A stretch of 64,000 bases of DNA, taken from assembly GCA_963837365.1 (NCBI GenBank), contig CAWIMW010000002.1, positions 1,240,001-1,304,000 on the forward strand, read 5' to 3'. This document shows positions 60,807 through 64,000 of this stretch, in pieces. Position 1 is the stretch's first letter. Each line of letters opens with the position of its first letter. The notes beneath the pieces are model-generated. The model had not been told where the DNA came from. It saw nothing but the letters and a program-made list of their open reading frames with translations, and did no database searches. Source of the stretch: CAWBXL01 sp963837365 (GTDB taxonomy: Bacteria > Acidobacteriota > Terriglobia > Terriglobales > Acidobacteriaceae). The translations under genes were made by a program, and so were the position numbers.

Positions 60807-62912
60807 CTATAAAGTAGTTTCCATCTGTAATCCTTCAATCATTTCGTTCAGTGATTTTTGCGCCTCGGTTCGTTTGCTCTGCAACTCCGCAATTTCCCGC
60901 TGTAGAGTTTGGACGCGGTCTTCTTCTTCATTCAATTCCCGCGCGTAGCGTTCGACCAGGGCTTTCTCCTCCGCGCTGCCCTTGAGCGCCCTCATGTTTT
61001 CGCGCACCCGTTGCTGGTTCTCGGCGATACCGCCGATCTGGGACTTTCGCGAAGCCACTTCCGCATCCAGGGCGGCAATTTCATTCTTCTGGGCCACGAC
61101 CTTCCGCAGTCCTCGTTCGACTTCGGGATTGATCATCTTCTGGCTGAGAAAGAATTTAATGTGCTCGTCGGTCACGTTTGAGATCTGGTAACGGCTCGAA
61201 AGGGGACGGTATTCCTTCACCAACAGGGTCGCGGTCTTCTTCGGTTCCACCGTCAACCGAAAACGGTGATAAGAAGCAGAACTTTCGACCGGGACGGCGC
61301 CATCCGACAATTTCCAGTCTTGACGTGCCGGATGTTCGATCAAGATCGTTCGCGCCGAAGTATCGCGATTGCGGACGGTGTAAATGCGCTCAGACCGCTC
61401 CTCACTCATCTGGGTCATGACTCCATGCGCGATCACAACCCTGGTGACGCGCTGGTTTTGTGGCTTCTCCTTGGCATCCACCAGAAGCCCCAAATCTGCG
61501 GCGTAGGACAAAATCCGTTTCTCGCCCGGCTTGACTGGGTCCATGAGCCCTTCGCCGGCGAAAGCGTCTCCCTCCAGCACGTTGAAGGTGCCGCCGTCGA
61601 GGGTCAGATTGCTGGTGTTGTCCAGCCAAAGAGCCCGCAGGGCGGAGTTCTGCGATAGGTTCCAGACCGAGACAGGCTCGGCGTCAATGCGCGTTTGCAG
61701 GATCGGCACCAAAGCGGACTGATTCTTGCGAATGGTGACGCGATCCTTGAGTTTGTACTGGAACAGGTCGCCGATTTCGTGGGTTTCGGCCACGGTGGTT
61801 GTGGCCTCCAGGGACTGTGCAGCGCTTTCGGCCTCGAACTGAGGCACTCGTGCAGGCGATGCCACCAACGGCGCGCCATTGGAGACAATTCCGCCAATGA
61901 CCCCTCCCATCGAGCCGCCAGGAACGCCTCCGGGGACACCGCCGACAACTCCAGCGGATATCCTTGCGGGCAAAGGCGCAGAGTCTTCCGCCACTTCCAT
62001 CGCCGCCTCGTGAGTTTGCGGTGTAAGTTCGGCGTTCTCCGGTAGAGGAACTTCTGGGCGGCGGATGTAGTACGGCTGTGAAAGGGCCTGCACGAAGGAT
62101 TGCGGAGCGCCTGCCACCAAAGACAGCTCGATATTTTTCCAGTCCTCGCCGACCGTGTTGTCCACAATCGCCCAGCCTTGCAGCAGGGGCTTGCCCTTTG
62201 CGGGAATGATGATGCGGTACGTGCTCTTCCACACTGGAACTTCGCTGATGTAGCTCACCAGCAAATTGCGTTCGCCTTCGCCCGCGGTGGAGAGAGTCAT
62301 ACGGCGGACGTCCTGGTCGCGCGTGGAAGCCACCAGTCCCAAAAATTTGCCGACCTCTTCATTCACCGCTTTTTCCATGACCCGCACTCGGGTGGCCGGA
62401 GTCAAGTCGAATACCCGCAGCTCACCGCTGTCACTGACCACCGAAAGCTGATAGGTGGTGATTTTCTCGTCGCCCTTTCCCGGCTGTTCCCGCTTGTCCA
62501 CACTGAGCAGACGGCCGAGGGCGACAGTGGGTCCGTTTTGCACTTCCAACCGCGCGCCGCGCAAGGCGCTTAGAAAGTTCACAGTGGTTGGGTCGCTTCC
62601 TACCGGCAGACGCAGTGCTCCCAGACTGTGCTCCAGCGGAGCGGTTGAGTTGTAGCTGACGCCGGTAATCCTCCCGTTGCCCAGATCGAGCGCGGTCAGC
62701 GACTTGAGGACATCGTTGAGCTGGTCGGTGGTGAAGTCGATACTTATGTCTTGATTGCCGCGAACGTGACCAGTGTGCTCGAAGTATCCCACGCCGTTCT
62801 TGTAGAGGACCACGCGCGTCACGGGGAGCTGGGCAGAGACCTGCGAGGAGCTTTCAGCGAAACACAAAGACGATAGCAGCAGGCACACGAGTGCCGATTT
62901 CCAAAAAGGCAT
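60807..62912 (-). CDS. DUF4139-like exported protein
   Basis: A 701-residue protein with a signal peptide (FWKSALVCLLLSSLCFAES). The long central region (VTRVVLYKNGVGYFEHTGHV; YISEVPVWKSTYRIIIPAKG; VVDNTVGEDWKN-type) matches the DUF4139 type. Residues 319-346 contain SAGVVGGVPGGVPGGSMGG, nearly the same as the TonB linker. The C-terminal part (about 605-695) is a strong coiled coil (KNEIAALDAEVASRKSQIGG; REIAELQSKRTEAQKSLNEM). Function is unknown. It sits downstream of apt with a hairpin repeat in the gap. Confidence 0.8.
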   Translation of the reverse strand: MPFWKSALVCLLLSSLCFAESSSQVSAQLPVTRVVLYKNGVGYFEHTGHVRGNQDISIDFTTDQLNDVLKSLTALDLGNGRITGVSYNSTAPLEHSLGALRLPVGSDPTTVNFLSALRGARLEVQNGPTVALGRLLSVDKREQPGKGDEKITTYQLSVVSDSGELRVFDLTPATRVRVMEKAVNEEVGKFLGLVASTRDQDVRRMTLSTAGEGERNLLVSYISEVPVWKSTYRIIIPAKGKPLLQGWAIVDNTVGEDWKNIELSLVAGAPQSFVQALSQPYYIRRPEVPLPENAELTPQTHEAAMEVAEDSAPLPARISAGVVGGVPGGVPGGSMGGVIGGIVSNGAPLVASPARVPQFEAESAAQSLEATTTVAETHEIGDLFQYKLKDRVTIRKNQSALVPILQTRIDAEPVSVWNLSQNSALRALWLDNTSNLTLDGGTFNVLEGDAFAGEGLMDPVKPGEKRILSYAADLGLLVDAKEKPQNQRVTRVVIAHGVMTQMSEERSERIYTVRNRDTSARTILIEHPARQDWKLSDGAVPVESSASYHRFRLTVEPKKTATLLVKEYRPLSSRYQISNVTDEHIKFFLSQKMINPEVERGLRKVVAQKNEIAALDAEVASRKSQIGGIAENQQRVRENMRALKGSAEEKALVERYARELNEEEDRVQTLQREIAELQSKRTEAQKSLNEMIEGLQMETTL

Positions 62913-63068
62913 GGTTCCTCCTGGACTGAGATCTCGCTACTTCGGAGAGGAGAGCTTAAGCGCCTGAATCTTTGCGGCGCCGCTGGAAGGTATAGACACC
63001 AGCGAGGCCGAATTTGGGAGGGAAAAAGTACGGATGACTGACGCGCCGAACCCGGCGTTGCGCCCCCT

Positions 63069-63090
63069 GAACGGGCGGGGACGCCCGTTC
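63069..63090. repeat. GAACGGGCG-GGGA-CGCCCGTTC hairpin after apt
   Basis: A perfect 9-bp stem with a 4-nt loop lies 8 bp downstream of the apt stop on the minus strand, followed by CTCCATG. It shares its core with the hairpins at 20911-20940 and 26806-26902. It is probably a transcript-end or REP-like structure. Confidence 0.65.
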
Positions 63091-63098
63091 CTCCATGA

Positions 63099-63644
63099 TT
63101 ATTTGTCGTAGTGCAGGAGCGAAAACACGTCGTAAGGCTTCAGCTTGTCCTTGCCGTTCAAAAAATCTAGTTCCACTACAAAACCCAGCCCTGCGATTTC
63201 TGCCCCGAGTGAATTGGCCAACTTGGCCGTGGCTTCGGCTGTACCGCCGGTGGCAAGCAAATCATCGAGGATGACCACGCGCTGGCCTTTCTCGATCGCG
63301 TCTTTATGGATTTCCAGGACATTGCTGCCGTACTCCAGTTCATATTCCACGCGGGTGGTCGCGGCAGGCAGCTTGCCCGGTTTGCGAACCGGAACAAACC
63401 CCGCATTCAGCCGATAAGCCAGCGCGGGGCCGAAGATGAAGCCGCGCGCCTCCATGCCAAGTACCAGGTCAACTTTTTTAGGAAGGTAGTATTCCGCCAG
63501 TGCGTCAATCAGGGTGGCAAAACCCAGCTTGTCTTTGAGCAGCGTGGTGATGTCGTAGAACAAAATGCCCTTTTTGGGGAAGTCGGGGACTTCGCGGATC
63601 AACTGCTTCAGTTGCTCACAGTCTTTGGCCAGCTTGCTCGGCAT
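63099..63644 (-). CDS. apt: Adenine phosphoribosyltransferase
   Basis: Apt salvages adenine to AMP with PRPP. The PRPP-loop is VVILDDLLATGGTAEATAKL, with GMEARGFIFGPALAYRLNAG before it. FPKKGILFYDITTLLKDKLG is the N-terminal signature. The ATG at 63644 overlaps the acyP stop (TAATG), and AAGGAG lies upstream, which settles the start against the TTG at 63650. At 181 residues it is full length. It is coupled to acyP. Confidence 0.96.
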   Translation of the reverse strand: MPSKLAKDCEQLKQLIREVPDFPKKGILFYDITTLLKDKLGFATLIDALAEYYLPKKVDLVLGMEARGFIFGPALAYRLNAGFVPVRKPGKLPAATTRVEYELEYGSNVLEIHKDAIEKGQRVVILDDLLATGGTAEATAKLANSLGAEIAGLGFVVELDFLNGKDKLKPYDVFSLLHYDK

Positions 63645-63946
63645 TACCAAGCTCCTTCAATGCGGAATGTGCTCAAGCCGGAAACCGGCCTGGCTTCTGA
63701 TTCTTGGACGTCGTCCACTCGGGATGCACGCGGCCCCTGATGCAGGCGGGAACGCAGGCCGGACAGTTGATCGCGGGTGCCCATGGCCAGGACTTCCACC
63801 GTGCCGTCGGCGTTGTTACGTACCCATCCGGCGATGCCGAGGATGTGGGCCTCCCGCTCCACGAACCAGCGGAAGCCCACACCCTGCACCCGCCCGCGCA
63901 CCAGAAAGCGGCGGGCCTGGGTGGCGGGTTGATCGGCAGTCGACAT
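63644..63946 (-). CDS. acyP: Acylphosphatase
   Basis: A 100-residue enzyme that hydrolyses acyl phosphates. The signature VRGRVQGVGFRWFVEREA holds the catalytic Arg, and GWVRNNADGTVEVLAMG holds the catalytic Asn. Length is typical, with a short N-terminal tail. Its TAA overlaps the apt ATG (TAATG), so apt is probably translated from the same mRNA. The region upstream to the window edge (54 bp) shows no further gene. Confidence 0.94.
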   Translation of the reverse strand: MSTADQPATQARRFLVRGRVQGVGFRWFVEREAHILGIAGWVRNNADGTVEVLAMGTRDQLSGLRSRLHQGPRASRVDDVQESEARPVSGLSTFRIEGAW

Positions 63947-64000
63947 GTTCCCGGCATTTTCAGGATAAAGGCTTCTTGGGAAAAAGTCTCGTGGAGAGGG

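Overview
The window looks like a chromosome segment of a diderm (Gram-negative) bacterium, most likely an Acidobacteriota member. This rests on the outer-membrane genes (lptD, an msbA-like exporter, TonB/ExbB/ExbD), the moderately high G+C, the tgt-yajC-secD-secF block next to a TonB system, and many short dispersed intergenic repeats. No ribosomal RNA gene, tRNA gene, insertion-sequence transposase, prophage or CRISPR array was seen. Nearly all space is coding, and most genes are housekeeping.

Layout. 1-4.3 kb: end of a cobalamin adenosyltransferase gene, accD, folC, a plsC-type acyltransferase and a deoxynucleoside kinase. 4.3-7.2 kb: a small membrane protein, then three adjacent toxin-antitoxin modules of different families (AbrB/Doc, VapBC, Xre/RES). 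7.3-13.5 kb: panB, panC, an AAG-type DNA glycosylase, bcp and several secreted unknowns. 13.5-20.9 kb: gatB, priA, a three-span membrane protein ending in an ExbD-like domain, a family 4 uracil-DNA glycosylase and coaBC. 20.9-25.7 kb: rpoZ, gmk, yicC, msbA-like and rapZ on the minus strand. 26-34.6 kb: a dienelactone-hydrolase-like protein, mtnA, a tiny coupled gene, pyrE, rpmB, an FKBP isomerase, a frameshifted ridA, a RelA/SpoT enzyme, a TIGR01777 epimerase and an RDD protein. 34.7-41.2 kb: lptD, larE, a DsbA-like protein, a SurA-like lipoprotein and a TPR lipoprotein. 41.2-48.7 kb: two exbD genes, exbB, tonB, secF, secD, yajC and tgt, all on the minus strand. 48.7-58.3 kb: two phosphodiesterase paralogs around a TlpA-like thioredoxin, a PilT-like ATPase, a CocE-type hydrolase, thrS, a DUF2007-like protein and glnS. 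58.3-64 kb: a GlsB/YeaQ membrane protein, an NRAMP-like transporter, a DUF4139-like protein, apt and acyP.

Functional links: panB, panC and coaBC cover much of pantothenate-to-CoA synthesis. gmk, rpoZ, yicC and coaBC form a commonly seen cluster. ExbB/ExbD/TonB, LptD, MsbA-like, SurA-like and DsbA-like proteins serve the cell envelope. The most unusual signals are: (1) arrays of about 7-bp units and GC-rich hairpins that sit on or just after stop codons, with one such array inside the reading frame of tgt; (2) an ExbD-like domain with no acidic residue in its membrane helix, fused to a large N-terminal region; (3) a glycine/VPGG motif shared by TonB and a DUF4139 protein; (4) a phosphodiesterase paralog that has lost metal-ligand residues; (5) the three-module toxin-antitoxin island.
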